A stretch of DNA of 64,000 nucleotides from Halomontanus rarus (GCF_017357405.1 NZ_CP071598.1:930001-994000); one strand, 5' to 3'. Positions 46,266 to 55,113 are shown, numbered from the stretch's first letter. Translations and numbers: made by a program. The notes: a model not told the origin generated them from the letters alone.

Positions 46266-46793
46266 GTGAGTGATTCGGCGCCACAGACCTCACCGATCGA
46301 CCGATTCTGCACCCGGAGTCGGACCGTCGGCGTCGACGTGACGCGCGTCCCTCGCGAGGACGTGTCGGCGACGCTGGCCGAGCTCTGCGAGCCACCGGCT
46401 GTCGGTGCACCGCTCCCGTGGACCGACGTCTCGCTCCCCGAATCCGCCACGACGATGCCCACACCGGCGGAACTCGAGGACGCGCGGACGGGGATCACCG
46501 CCGCCGTAAGCGGGGTCGCCGACTACGGAAGTGTCCTGATCCGATCGACGCCCGACGGCGTCGAGCCGGTGAGCCTCTTTCCGGATCGCCACGTCGCCGT
46601 CCTTTGCGAGGACGACGTCGTCCCCGACATGGCGACGGCGATCGGCGAACAGGGCGAGGCCTTCCGCGAGGAGGCTGCGAGTCTGATCGTCGCGACCGGC
46701 CCGAGCGCGACCGCGGATATGGGGGAACTCGTCACGGGGGCTCACGGGCCGAAAGAGGTCCACGTCGTCCTGTTCGGGGGTGAAGGTCGGTGA
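46266..46793 (+). CDS. lutC: LUD-domain protein, LutC-type lactate utilisation subunit
   Basis: A 175-residue LUD (LutC/YkgG) domain protein, with G-I-T-A-A-V-S-G-V-A-D-Y-G-S-V-L-I near the middle and the C-terminal T-G-P-S-A-T-A-D-M-G-E-L-V-T-G-A-H-G-P-K-E typical of the family. The GTG at 46266 is chosen because GGAGG lies 9 bases upstream; an earlier in-frame ATG at 46185 is less likely. It overlaps the next start (GTGA), so LutC and LutBA are made together. The complex would oxidise L-lactate to pyruvate. This fits lactate release by the FAH hydrolase at 51639. Confidence 0.85.
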   Translation: MSDSAPQTSPIDRFCTRSRTVGVDVTRVPREDVSATLAELCEPPAVGAPLPWTDVSLPESATTMPTPAELEDARTGITAAVSGVADYGSVLIRSTPDGVEPVSLFPDRHVAVLCEDDVVPDMATAIGEQGEAFREEAASLIVATGPSATADMGELVTGAHGPKEVHVVLFGGEGR

Positions 46794-49057
46794 GTTCTGA
46801 GTCCGACTCGCGCCAGCAGAAGGCCGCCCGCATCCGGGAACTGATGGCGACCGAGGGTGACGCCGTCCAGACGAACACCGAGGGCTTCAATCGGGGTCGG
46901 TACGAGTCGGTCTCCCGACTAGGCGAGTACGAGGAGTTGAAGACCGAAGCCCGCGCCATCAAAGAAGACGCCATCGAACGGCTTCCGGAACTCGTCGAGG
47001 AGCTTCGGGAGACGGTCGAGGCGCGCGGCGGCCACGTCTACCTCGCCGAGGACGCCGCCGACGCGAACCGCTACGTCGAGGAGGTCGTCGCCGACCGGGA
47101 CGCCGAGCGCGTGATCAAGTCCAAGTCGATGACCAGCGAGGAGATCGAGGTCAACGACGCCCTCGAGGCCCGCGACGTCGACGTTGTCGAAACCGACCTC
47201 GGCGAGTGGGTGCTGCAGGTCGCCGACGAGGCGCCTTCCCACCTCGTCGCGCCGGCGATCCACAAGTCCCGCGAGGGGATTGCGGAGCTGTTCAACGAGG
47301 TCTTCGAGCCAGAGGAACCGCTCTCGAGCGCGCAGGAACTCACGATGTTCGCCCGCGACAGGCTGGGTGAACTGATCGCCGACGCGGAGGTCGGGATGAC
47401 CGGCGCGAACTTCATCACCGCCGACTCGGGGACGATGATGTTGGTGACCAGCGAGGGCAACGCCCGGAAAACTGCCGTCGTGCCGGACACCCACGTCGCC
47501 GTCGCCGGCGTCGAGAAGATCGTCCCCTCGGTCGAGGATCTGGACCCGTTCGTCGAACTCATCGGCCGGTCGGGGACGGGTCAGGACATCACGAGCTACG
47601 TCTCCATGCTGACGCCGCCGGTCGAGTCCCCGGTGGTCGACTTCGATCGGCCCGACGAGCCGATCGATCCCGACAGCGCCGACGACCGCGAGTTCCACCT
47701 CGTGCTCATCGACAACGGGCGGATGGCCATGCGCGACGACCCCGAACTCAAGGAGACGCTCTACTGCATCCGCTGTTCGGCGTGTGCGAACACCTGCGCG
47801 AACTTCCAGCACGTCGGCGGCCACGCCTTCGGCGGCGAGACGTATACGGGCGGCATCGCGACCGGCTGGGAGGCCGGCGTCCACGGACAGGACAGCGCCG
47901 CCGAGTTCAACGACCTCTGTACCGGTTGCTCGCGCTGTGTCGACGCCTGCCCGGTCAAGATCGACATCCCCTGGATCAACGTCGCCGTCCGCGACCGGAT
48001 CAACCGCGGGAAAGACGGCGAACTCGACTGGCTCGTCGAGGGGCTCACCCCGGACGCCGACCCCGGCGGCGTCGACATCCAGAAGCGGCTGTTCGGCAAC
48101 TTCGAGACGCTCGCGAAACTCGGGAGCGCGACCGCGCCGGTCTCGAACTGGATGGCCGACATCGGGCCGTCCCGAGCGATCATGGAACGCGTTTTCGGCG
48201 TCGACAGCCGACGGGACCTCCCCGAGTTCCAGCGGGAGACGCTGGTCGACTGGTTCGAGAAGCGCGGCGGCGAGGCCGCCTCGACGGAGCGAGCGCGGCA
48301 AGCGCGAGCGGCGCGTGGCGACGGAAACGGCGGCGACCTCGAGCGACGGGTCGTCCTCTACCCCGACCTCTACACGAACCACGTCCTGGTCGACCGCGGG
48401 AAAGCCGCGGTCAGGGTTCTGGAAGCGCTCGGCGTCGACGTTCACGTTCCGCCGATGCCCTCCTCGGGCCGGGCACCGCTCTCGCAGGGGATGATCGCGA
48501 CCGCGCGATCGAAGGCCGAGGCCGTCGCCGACGCGGCCGCGCCCCACCTGCTCGAGGACCGAGACATCGTCGTCATCGAACCGAGCGATCTGGCGATGTT
48601 TCAGGGCGAGTACGAGCGCCTGCTGCCGGAAAAGACCGCGACGGCGATCGGCGAGAACAGCTACGAGATCCTCGAGTACGTCTTCGGCCTGCTGGAGAAC
48701 GGCGCCGACGACGGCGTGCTCTCGGGGCCGGCCGGCGACACTGACGCCAGCGTCGCCTACCACAGCCACTGTCAGCAGCGAACGCTCGGTCTTGAGGCCC
48801 ACACCGTCGCGGTCCTCGACCGGCTGGGCTATCGGGTGACGACCAGCGACGCGGAGTGTTGCGGGATGGCCGGCTCGTTCGGCTACAAGCGCGAGTACTA
48901 CGACCTGGCCGTCGACATCGGCGACGACCTGTGCCGGCAACTCGAGGCCGCCGACGCGAGTCAGGTACTCACGAGCGGGACCTCCTGTACCGAACAGGTG
49001 GGGTCGCTCGGCGACGACGATCCGATCCATCCGATCGAGTTGATCGCGCCGCGGTGA
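46790..49057 (+). CDS. LutB-LutA fusion: LUD domain, two 4Fe-4S motifs and CCG domain, lactate oxidation
   Basis: A 755-residue protein. The LUD domain (about residues 60-300) is followed by C-x2-C-x2-C-x3-C from residue 326 and C-T-G-C-S-R-C-V-D-A-C-P from residue 377, then a C-terminal cysteine-rich (LutA/GlpC/HdrB-type) domain. Its second CCG motif is intact (Cys690-Cys691 in E-C-C-G-M-A-G-S-F-G). The first motif reads M-P-S-S-G-R-A-P-L-S-Q-G, with Ser558-Ser559 where Cys-Cys is expected. LutB and LutA are separate in Bacillus. It overlaps lutC by 4 bases. Electrons probably go to the respiratory chain at the membrane. Confidence 0.87.
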   Translation: MSSESDSRQQKAARIRELMATEGDAVQTNTEGFNRGRYESVSRLGEYEELKTEARAIKEDAIERLPELVEELRETVEARGGHVYLAEDAADANRYVEEVVADRDAERVIKSKSMTSEEIEVNDALEARDVDVVETDLGEWVLQVADEAPSHLVAPAIHKSREGIAELFNEVFEPEEPLSSAQELTMFARDRLGELIADAEVGMTGANFITADSGTMMLVTSEGNARKTAVVPDTHVAVAGVEKIVPSVEDLDPFVELIGRSGTGQDITSYVSMLTPPVESPVVDFDRPDEPIDPDSADDREFHLVLIDNGRMAMRDDPELKETLYCIRCSACANTCANFQHVGGHAFGGETYTGGIATGWEAGVHGQDSAAEFNDLCTGCSRCVDACPVKIDIPWINVAVRDRINRGKDGELDWLVEGLTPDADPGGVDIQKRLFGNFETLAKLGSATAPVSNWMADIGPSRAIMERVFGVDSRRDLPEFQRETLVDWFEKRGGEAASTERARQARAARGDGNGGDLERRVVLYPDLYTNHVLVDRGKAAVRVLEALGVDVHVPPMPSSGRAPLSQGMIATARSKAEAVADAAAPHLLEDRDIVVIEPSDLAMFQGEYERLLPEKTATAIGENSYEILEYVFGLLENGADDGVLSGPAGDTDASVAYHSHCQQRTLGLEAHTVAVLDRLGYRVTTSDAECCGMAGSFGYKREYYDLAVDIGDDLCRQLEAADASQVLTSGTSCTEQVGSLGDDDPIHPIELIAPR

Positions 49058-49259
49058 GTGGGGTTGCGGTTCGGGTTCGGAACCTAATCCGTACGGATCG
49101 CTCACGAACCGGCGGTTGCGCACGCGTGAATCACTGGCTCGTGCATACGCGTGACTTCCTGTAACTCGACGACTCGAGGTCCGCTGACGACTCGAGAGTG
49201 AGATCGATCTGAACGCTCGTCTCGAAACCGTACACGCGGAATCCGAATCCGTCAGTAAC

Positions 49260-49562
49260 TCACCGCATCCGGTACACTTCGTCCATCCACTGATCGTCGC
49301 TCTCCTCGAGAATGCCGTCCATCACCTCGTTCCAATCGGCCTGTGCCTCGCTCTCGTCCATGACCTCTCGGATTACCTCGGGGTTCTCGAGTTCCAGATA
49401 GCCGAAGACGTGACCGTCCTTCTCGAAGACCGAGTAGGTCTCGATCCCGGCGTCGGACTCGAGGTACGCCTCCTCGAGCGCGTCCGGCACGTCCTCGTGT
49501 TCGGTTCGATACGCCTCGCGCTGTCCGTCTTCGATTTCCAGGTGGAACGCAATTCGCTCCAT
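49260..49562 (-). CDS. L-rhamnose mutarotase (RhaM-like)
   Basis: A 100-residue protein of the RhaM family: M-E-R-I-A-F-H-L-E-I, a catalytic-type His near residue 7, E-T-Y-S-V-F near the middle, F-G-Y-L-E-L, and the C-terminal W-M-D-E-V-Y-R-M. Length is that of E. coli RhaM (about 104). It interconverts L-rhamnose anomers in the cytoplasm. The start at 49562 gives the family N-terminus. It is direct evidence that free L-rhamnose is handled here. Confidence 0.85.
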   Translation of the reverse strand: MERIAFHLEIEDGQREAYRTEHEDVPDALEEAYLESDAGIETYSVFEKDGHVFGYLELENPEVIREVMDESEAQADWNEVMDGILEESDDQWMDEVYRMR

Positions 49563-49654
49563 GTGGGTGGGGTATCCGTACGGGCGCATAACGATTTGGG
49601 TCAGCGGCCGATCGACGCTGCCGACGTTCGACGTCTTTCGTCTCCGGATCACAC

Positions 49655-49693
49655 TCGGACCCGGCCCTGGACCCGGATTCGAATCCGGATCCG
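49655..49693. repeat. Hexamer-like array (GGACCC/GGATCC units)
   Basis: Degenerate hexamers with GGATTCGAATCC in the centre, between the mutarotase and methyltransferase genes. Confidence 0.5.
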
Positions 49694-49755
49694 GACACTC
49701 GAACGATACCGCCTCGTTCCGGTATCGTGAAGCACGAAGCCGTCGACTCGTTCGT

Positions 49756-50616
49756 ATGACCGACTCAGACGATCGCGATCGGGACGACCCGGACCCCGAC
49801 GAGGACCCGATCGAGACGAACCGCGCGAAGTGGGAGGAGTACGCCGAGATTCACCCCGAGACGGAGTACTACGACGTTCCGGGGTTCGTCGCCGACGACT
49901 CCCGGTCGACGCTTCAGCCGCCGGAACGGGAACTCCTCGGCGATCTCTCGGGGCGGTCGTTGGTCCACCTGCAGTGTCACATCGGTCTGGACACGCTCTC
50001 GTGGGCGCGAGCGGGCGCGTCGGTCGTCGGCGTGGACTTCGCGACGACCGCTATCGAAACCGCGCGCGAAATCCGCGACGAAGCGGGTCTCACCGACGAC
50101 GCGGAGTTCGTCCGCTGTGACGTCTTCGACGCCCCGGAGACCCTCGACCGTGAGTTCGACGTCGTGTTCGCCTCCTACGGCGTCCTCTGCTGGATTCCCG
50201 ACGTCGACCGGTGGGCCGAGGCGGCCGCCTCGCTGTGTCGGCCGGGCGGCACCGTCTTCCTCGCCGACTTCCATCCGATTTTGGACGTGTTCGAGTGGGA
50301 TCTCACGCTCCGCGACGACAGATCGTACTTCCGGGAGGAGTCGATCCGGTACGAGGAGGAGGGGACGTACGCGGACTGGGACGCGTCGGTCGAGAACGCC
50401 GCGGCCTACGAGTGGCAACACGGCCTCGGCGAAATCGTGACCGCGTTCGCTCGAGCGGGTCTTCGCGTCGACACCCTTCGGGAGTATCCGATCGCGAACT
50501 TTCGGGCGTTCGATTCGATGATCGAGTGCGGGAAGAACCGGTATCGAATCGACGGGGATCCGCTCCCCCTCGTCTACGCGCTCGCGGCTACCGCCGACGG
50601 CGTCCACGCCCCGTAG
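49756..50616 (+). CDS. Class I SAM-dependent methyltransferase
   Basis: A 286-residue protein with an acidic N-terminus (about 20 residues of Asp/Glu/Pro) and a class I methyltransferase fold: V-H-L-Q-C-H-I-G-L-D-T-L (motif I), V-V-G-V-D-F, C-D-V-F-D, and R-P-G-G-T-V-F-L-A-D-F-H. The target is unknown. The start at 49756 is the first ATG after the gap. It may be a general small-molecule methyltransferase with no direct link to sugar use. Confidence 0.8.
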   Translation: MTDSDDRDRDDPDPDEDPIETNRAKWEEYAEIHPETEYYDVPGFVADDSRSTLQPPERELLGDLSGRSLVHLQCHIGLDTLSWARAGASVVGVDFATTAIETAREIRDEAGLTDDAEFVRCDVFDAPETLDREFDVVFASYGVLCWIPDVDRWAEAAASLCRPGGTVFLADFHPILDVFEWDLTLRDDRSYFREESIRYEEEGTYADWDASVENAAAYEWQHGLGEIVTAFARAGLRVDTLREYPIANFRAFDSMIECGKNRYRIDGDPLPLVYALAATADGVHAP

Positions 50617-50646
50617 ACCGCACCGAACGAGCCGGTTACCGCCGGT

Positions 50647-51522
50647 TCACTCGAGTCCGGCGAGGTCGCGGAACGCTCGATCGGTGATCCACTCGCGGTC
50701 GGTTTCCGAGAGCCCGTCGACGTGCTCGAGCCAGGTGAGCGACTCCTCGTAGGTCGCGACGTCGCTCACGTTCGGGAAGTCCGAGCCCCAGACGACGCGC
50801 TCGCGGCCGAAGGTGTCGACGAACCAGCGGACGTGGTCGTGCATGTCCTCGTAAGGGTACTCCTCGTCGGACATGTGGGGGATCTCCGAGACCTTGACGG
50901 CCACGTCGTCGTACGCCGCCAGATCGGCGAACCGGCTAAACGCGCTCTCTTCCGGCGGGACCGTGGGATCGGCGTGACCGAAGTGATCGAAGGCGTAGGT
51001 CAGGTCGGGATACGTCTCGACCAGTTCGATCGCCTGCTCGAGCTGGTCGTGGTGGATCAGGATCTGGACGACGGCGTCGGTCTCCCGGGCCGCCTCCCAG
51101 AACTCGGTCTCGTCGATGGCGTCGCGAAGCCAGGTCACGTCGGGGTCGAACGTCTCCCACATCCGATCGTAGGGACAGATCGCGCCCAGACGGAAGCCGA
51201 GAATTCCATCGACGGCCATCGACCGCCGGAGTTCGTCGGCCGCACCGTCGGCGAACTGATCGAGCATGACGATGCCGTAGAGTTCGTCGAACTCGGCGGC
51301 GACCTGTTCGGTGTACCAGTTGTCCGTCCAGTCACAGATGGGGTAGCCGACGACGACCGCCTCGTCGACGCCGATCGAATCCATGTCCTCGAGTAGCTTC
51401 TCGCCGCGGTAGACCGTCTCGACCGAGAAGGAGTCGACGGAGTTCTCGACGAGCGGGCCGTTGGTCCACGGGTGCTCCGACGTCGGCGGTCCCCAGGCGT
51501 GCGTGTGGGTGTCCAGTACCAT
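50647..51522 (-). CDS. Amidohydrolase-family metal-dependent hydrolase, candidate L-rhamnono-lactonase
   Basis: A 291-residue TIM-barrel protein of the amidohydrolase 2 group: D-T-H-T-H-A-W (metal ligands), I-L-I-H-H-D-Q, F-D-H-F-G-H-A-D and V-W-G-S-D-F-P with the catalytic Asp. Sugar lactonases for L-fuconate and L-rhamnonate belong to this group. It is just downstream of the FAH hydrolase gene on the same strand, supporting the lactonase role. The start at 51522 is the ATG immediately before the first metal motif; the long open frame upstream overlaps the hydrolase gene and is not coding. Substrate is inferred. Confidence 0.75.
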   Translation of the reverse strand: MVLDTHTHAWGPPTSEHPWTNGPLVENSVDSFSVETVYRGEKLLEDMDSIGVDEAVVVGYPICDWTDNWYTEQVAAEFDELYGIVMLDQFADGAADELRRSMAVDGILGFRLGAICPYDRMWETFDPDVTWLRDAIDETEFWEAARETDAVVQILIHHDQLEQAIELVETYPDLTYAFDHFGHADPTVPPEESAFSRFADLAAYDDVAVKVSEIPHMSDEEYPYEDMHDHVRWFVDTFGRERVVWGSDFPNVSDVATYEESLTWLEHVDGLSETDREWITDRAFRDLAGLE

Positions 51523-51638
51523 GTCGGTTACAACTGGACGGTAATCGCTACTAAAACTTCCTGCTCCGGTGAACGCGAAAACCGCGATCCAACCCGACCC
51601 TACCCGACCAAACCCAACGGGGGTCGGAACCGGCCCGA

Positions 51639-52484
51639 CTACTCGGAGACGACGTGATTCGTCAGTTCGCCGATTCCCTCGACCTCGGCGGTGACGGTGT
51701 CGCCGGGCTCGAGCAGTTCGGGCGGCTCGCGGAAGATGCCGACGCCGCCGGGCGTCCCCGTCGCGATGACGTCGCCGGGGCGAAGCGTCATCACGTCCGA
51801 GAGGTAGGAGATGACCTCGTCGATATCGAAGATGAACTGGGCGGTCGAGGAGGACTGCTTGACCTCGCCGTTGACCCGCAGTTCGACGTCGACGTCGTTG
51901 GCGTCGATCTCGTCGTCGGTCACCAGTTCGGGCCCCATCGGCGCGAACGTGTCGTAGCTCTTCCCGCGGAAGAACTGCTCGTCCTCGAACTGGGCGTCTC
52001 GAGCGCTGACGTCGTTCAACACGGTGTAGCCGGCCACGTAGTCGCGGGCGTCGGCTTCGTCGACGTGTTTCGCAGTTTTCCCGACGACGACCGCGAGTTC
52101 GACCTCGTAGTCGAGGTCCTCGACGTCGGCGGGGTGGACGATGGCGCTGTCGGGGTTCGCGACGGCGGTCGGCGACTTCGAGAAGAGCATCGGCTTCTCG
52201 GGGATCTCCTCGTCCTGTTCCTCGCCGTGTTTGAAGTAGTTCAGCCCGACACACGTGATCTTCCCTGGCGTGGGGACGGGTGCGAGCGGCGTGACGTCGG
52301 CCAGCGGCTGGCCGCGAAGCGACTCCGTCTCGAGGGCGCGTTCGACGGTCGCCCGGTAGCCGGGGTTCGCGATGTCTTGATAGGTCGGTTCGCCTGCCGG
52401 TGTGTCTGCCAGCGCGTAGACCGTGTCTTCGACGGCGACCCCCCACTGGGGCTGCCCGTCGCTGGCGTATCGCACGAAGCGCAT
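51639..52484 (-). CDS. Fumarylacetoacetate hydrolase-family enzyme, probable 2,4-diketo-3-deoxy-L-rhamnonate hydrolase
   Basis: A 281-residue FAH-family protein. The FAH core has C-V-G-L-N-Y, K-P-M-L-F-S-K-S-P, D-Y-E-V-E-L-A-V-V-V-G (metal Glu ligands), N-D-V-S-A-R-D, R-G-K-S-Y-D-T-F-A-P-M-G-P and T-G-T-P-G-G-V-G. In the Haloferax and bacterial rhamnose routes this family splits 2,4-diketo-3-deoxy-L-rhamnonate into pyruvate and L-lactate. Neighbouring lactonase and Lut genes match. The start at 52484 is chosen over 52502. Other FAH roles in aromatic catabolism cannot be excluded by motif. Confidence 0.82.
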   Translation of the reverse strand: MRFVRYASDGQPQWGVAVEDTVYALADTPAGEPTYQDIANPGYRATVERALETESLRGQPLADVTPLAPVPTPGKITCVGLNYFKHGEEQDEEIPEKPMLFSKSPTAVANPDSAIVHPADVEDLDYEVELAVVVGKTAKHVDEADARDYVAGYTVLNDVSARDAQFEDEQFFRGKSYDTFAPMGPELVTDDEIDANDVDVELRVNGEVKQSSSTAQFIFDIDEVISYLSDVMTLRPGDVIATGTPGGVGIFREPPELLEPGDTVTAEVEGIGELTNHVVSE

Positions 52485-52750
52485 TACAGGTACCTGATAC
52501 ACGAACCCAGTGCAAAACCGTTTCCATCTCGATCGCCCGGTCGTCGCCCGCGTCGACGGAGTACGCCGTCCGACCGAACTTGGTCACAAACCGTGAGGAA
52601 CGGTCGGCGAGACGACCAGTACTATCGAGACGATGTCTATCGTTTGCCACTGTCATGTCCTCCGAACAGTCCGCAGAAACTGACCGACCCGATCGGATCG
52701 GCTCGACGATCTCCCGAAAGGCCCTTGCCGATCCGCTGTGCACGACGGGT

Positions 52751-53374
52751 ATGACCAGTCCGTCGGCGGATCACAGTTCGTACAACTCCAAGGTCAAGCG
52801 AGTCGCCGAAACGTACGGTCTCGAGGACATCGACCGTGAACTCGCCGACCGGTGGACGCGTTCCGACGACCGGTTTAGTCTCAGGGACCTGGCGGACTTC
52901 TTCAACCAGCGGGTTCTCCGGGCCGCGATCGAAGCGCAGGGCATGAACCCGCTCGAGGGCGAAGTCGAGAACTTTCACCGTATCCTCACCGGCGACGTCA
53001 GTAGCGGCGTCAAGATGCAAGCCCGAAAGCGACTCGAGCAGAACGGCGTGGACGTCGACGAACTCGTCCAGGACTTCGTCTCCTATCAGAGTATCAACCG
53101 TCACCTGAAGAAGGACCTCGGCGTGACGCAGTCGGCGTCGTCGAAGTCAGACCCGGAGCGTAAACGACAGCGACTCTACGCGCTGCAAAATCGCGTCGTC
53201 GCGGTCGTCGAAAACACGCTCGAACAGTTGCGTGCGAGGGACGAACTCGCGCTCGCGGACTTCGACGTTGTCGTGGATATTCGTATCACCTGCTCTCGGT
53301 GCAATCGGATTCACTCGATCAGAGAACTGTTCGACCGGAGCGGCTGTGACTGCCAACTCGAACCCGATCGGTAG
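52751..53374 (+). CDS. RdfA-type protein (haloarchaeal rod-determining factor family)
   Basis: A 207-residue protein of the haloarchaeal RdfA family: S-K-V-K-R-V-A-E-T-Y-G-L near the start, L-R-D-L-A-D-F-F-N-Q-R-V-L, V-S-S-G-V-K-M-Q-A-R-K-R-L and F-V-S-Y-Q-S-I-N-R-H-L, with a C-terminal Cys-x2-Cys and Cys-x-Cys zinc-type motif. In Haloferax a member of this family is needed for rod cell shape. The ATG at 52751 matches family N-termini; an in-frame ATG at 52655 would add 32 residues of weaker coding quality. Its place inside a sugar cluster has no clear meaning. RdfA families are multi-copy, so this copy may not be the shape factor itself. Confidence 0.75.
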   Translation: MTSPSADHSSYNSKVKRVAETYGLEDIDRELADRWTRSDDRFSLRDLADFFNQRVLRAAIEAQGMNPLEGEVENFHRILTGDVSSGVKMQARKRLEQNGVDVDELVQDFVSYQSINRHLKKDLGVTQSASSKSDPERKRQRLYALQNRVVAVVENTLEQLRARDELALADFDVVVDIRITCSRCNRIHSIRELFDRSGCDCQLEPDR

Positions 53375-53735
53375 CTCCAAAAAATATAAAATCACGTATG
53401 TGTTGGAGAGATATCGGATTTCCGTTATATTAGCGTTACACACGTTCACCGCCCAACGAGCGACCCGTCCCCTGGCCTCGGCCAGGAGGTTCGTTCGCAC
53501 AGAGGCCGATACCGTCGGTCCCCTCTCGAGAGCCGGTCATCCTCCGCGCGCCGCCGAACGACCTCCCCTCGAGGTCTGTGAGAGCGGAACTCCTTCGACT
53601 GCTGTGACCTCCACGTGGTGGTCGTCGCGAGACGCGATATAATCGATTTCGAGTTCGGTCGACCACCGATAAACGCCTGTCGACGGTCTGGGAGATCAGA
53701 ACCTTGATTGGGACCTTCACCCTTAGTCGGGTCGT
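53375..53735. other. Gene-free stretch with AT-rich start
   Basis: No credible gene. The first 60 bases are AT-rich (CCAAAAAATATAAAATC at about 53388-53404), as expected for a terminator of the RdfA gene or a promoter. The rest has ordinary base composition. Confidence 0.5.
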
Positions 53736-54578
53736 ATGACCACACATCGATTCGTCGTCAGCGGATTCGCCGACGAGATCGGCCACGACCTCGAGGAACA
53801 ACTCGACGTGCTCGAGGATCTCGGCATCGACAACCTCGACCTGCGCGGCGTCGAGGAGACGAACGTCCTCGACTTCTCGGACGAACAGATCGAGCGGATC
53901 ACGGGGGCACTCGACGAGCGCGGGATCGGCGTCACCTCGATCGGCTCGCCGATCGGCAAGATCGACGTCACCGACGACTTCGAACCCCACTTCGACCGCT
54001 TCGAGACCGCCCTCGAGATAGCCGACACCTTCGACACCGACTACATCAGGCTGTTCTCCTACTACATTCCCGAGGGCGACGATCCCGCCGACCACCGCGA
54101 GGAAGTGATGCGCCGAATGACCGCCAAGGCCGAGCGAGCCGAGGAGGCCGGCGTCACCCTGCTCCACGAGAACGAGAAGGACATCTACGGGGACACACCC
54201 GAGCGGTGTCGCGACATGCTGACGACCGTCGACTCGCCGAACTTCCGGGCGATCTTCGACCCGGCGAACTTCCTCGAGATCGGCGTCACGCCGTACCCCG
54301 ACGCCCTGCTCCAGCTCGTCGAGTACGTCGAGCAACTGCACATCAAAGACGGCGTGAAAGGCGAGCGCGGCGAGATCGTCCCCGCCGGAGAGGGCGACGG
54401 GAACATTCCCGAGATGCTCGAGACGTTCAAACGGCGCGGGTTCGACGGCCCCGCCTCGCTCGAGCCCCACCTGACCTACGCCGGCCCGAAGAGCGGGTTC
54501 AGCGGCCCCGAGGGGTACGAAATCGCCGCCGACGCCCTGTTCGACTGCCTCGAGTCGGTCGACGCCAGCTACGAGTGA
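53736..54578 (+). CDS. Sugar phosphate isomerase/epimerase-family TIM-barrel protein
   Basis: A 280-residue AP-endonuclease-2-like TIM barrel of the IolE/hexulose isomerase type. It has G-F-A-D-E-I-G, L-D-L-R-G-V-E-E-T-N near residue 36, L-L-H-E-N-E-K near residue 140, F-D-P-A-N-F (metal Asp region) and H-I-K-D-G-V-K-G-E. It acts as a sugar isomerase or epimerase; the substrate is unknown. It stands alone downstream of the RdfA gene. Confidence 0.78.
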   Translation: MTTHRFVVSGFADEIGHDLEEQLDVLEDLGIDNLDLRGVEETNVLDFSDEQIERITGALDERGIGVTSIGSPIGKIDVTDDFEPHFDRFETALEIADTFDTDYIRLFSYYIPEGDDPADHREEVMRRMTAKAERAEEAGVTLLHENEKDIYGDTPERCRDMLTTVDSPNFRAIFDPANFLEIGVTPYPDALLQLVEYVEQLHIKDGVKGERGEIVPAGEGDGNIPEMLETFKRRGFDGPASLEPHLTYAGPKSGFSGPEGYEIAADALFDCLESVDASYE

Positions 54579-54605
54579 GGTGGGTCCGGGGCGAGCCCCG
54601 ACTCA

Positions 54606-55085
54606 CTACTTCCGGCCAGTCCCGGACCGGTACCGTGCCGAAGACGCCCTGTCGGCGACGATACCCGCGAGCAGACCGCCGACGAGGTACGTGCCGAACA
54701 TCGGGATCGCGTTGATCGCCGGGACGACGACCGCACCGAAGAGGGGTGGCGGGAAGACCCCGCGGACGAGCGGCCAGTAGAGGATCGAAAATGCGATGGT
54801 GAGCAGATACGCCAGCCCGAGCCCGTATACGGCGGCCTTCGTCCCGGTGATCGTACCGGAGCCGAGATCCGAGGTCAGCCAACCGGCGACGGCGGCCCCG
54901 GTCACGCCGCCGAACAGCCGGACGACGGTGAACGGGTTCTCGGCGGCGAGCCAGATCCCCGTCGTCTCGTAGATCGTCCGCTTGAGTTCGTCGACCGTCG
55001 CGACGGCCGTGACGAGCGTGCCGACGGAGACGGCTCTCCGATCGCGCTCGAGCGCCGCGCGAATCTCCGATTCGCCGTCGGTCAT
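54606..55085 (-). CDS. Uncharacterised integral membrane protein, three or more helices
   Basis: A 159-residue protein with an N-terminal cytoplasmic helix pair and at least three hydrophobic segments (about residues 55-72, 84-104 and 112-145) rich in Gly, Ala and Val. The C-terminus is Arg/Ser-rich. The start MTDGESEIRAALERDRRAV at 55085 is typical of haloarchaeal membrane proteins. I do not recognise a family. Confidence 0.65.
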   Translation of the reverse strand: MTDGESEIRAALERDRRAVSVGTLVTAVATVDELKRTIYETTGIWLAAENPFTVVRLFGGVTGAAVAGWLTSDLGSGTITGTKAAVYGLGLAYLLTIAFSILYWPLVRGVFPPPLFGAVVVPAINAIPMFGTYLVGGLLAGIVADRASSARYRSGTGRK

Positions 55086-55113
55086 TGGGATGGTCGTGAA
55101 CGCTTCACGGTCG

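Noticed and set aside
46919..49123. A long open frame antisense to the LutBA gene, over 700 codons
   Set aside because: High GC leaves few stop codons in antisense frames. The sense frame has intact LUD, iron-sulfur and CCG motifs; the antisense product has none.
49660..49693. GGATTCGAATCC, which looks like a tRNA T-arm
   Set aside because: It is part of a hexamer-like array. No acceptor stem or anticodon arm can be drawn around it.
50647..52743. A fused frame joining Arg-rich sequence to the amidohydrolase
   Set aside because: The upstream part is the shadow of the FAH hydrolase gene. The amidohydrolase begins at its normal metal-binding motif at 51522.
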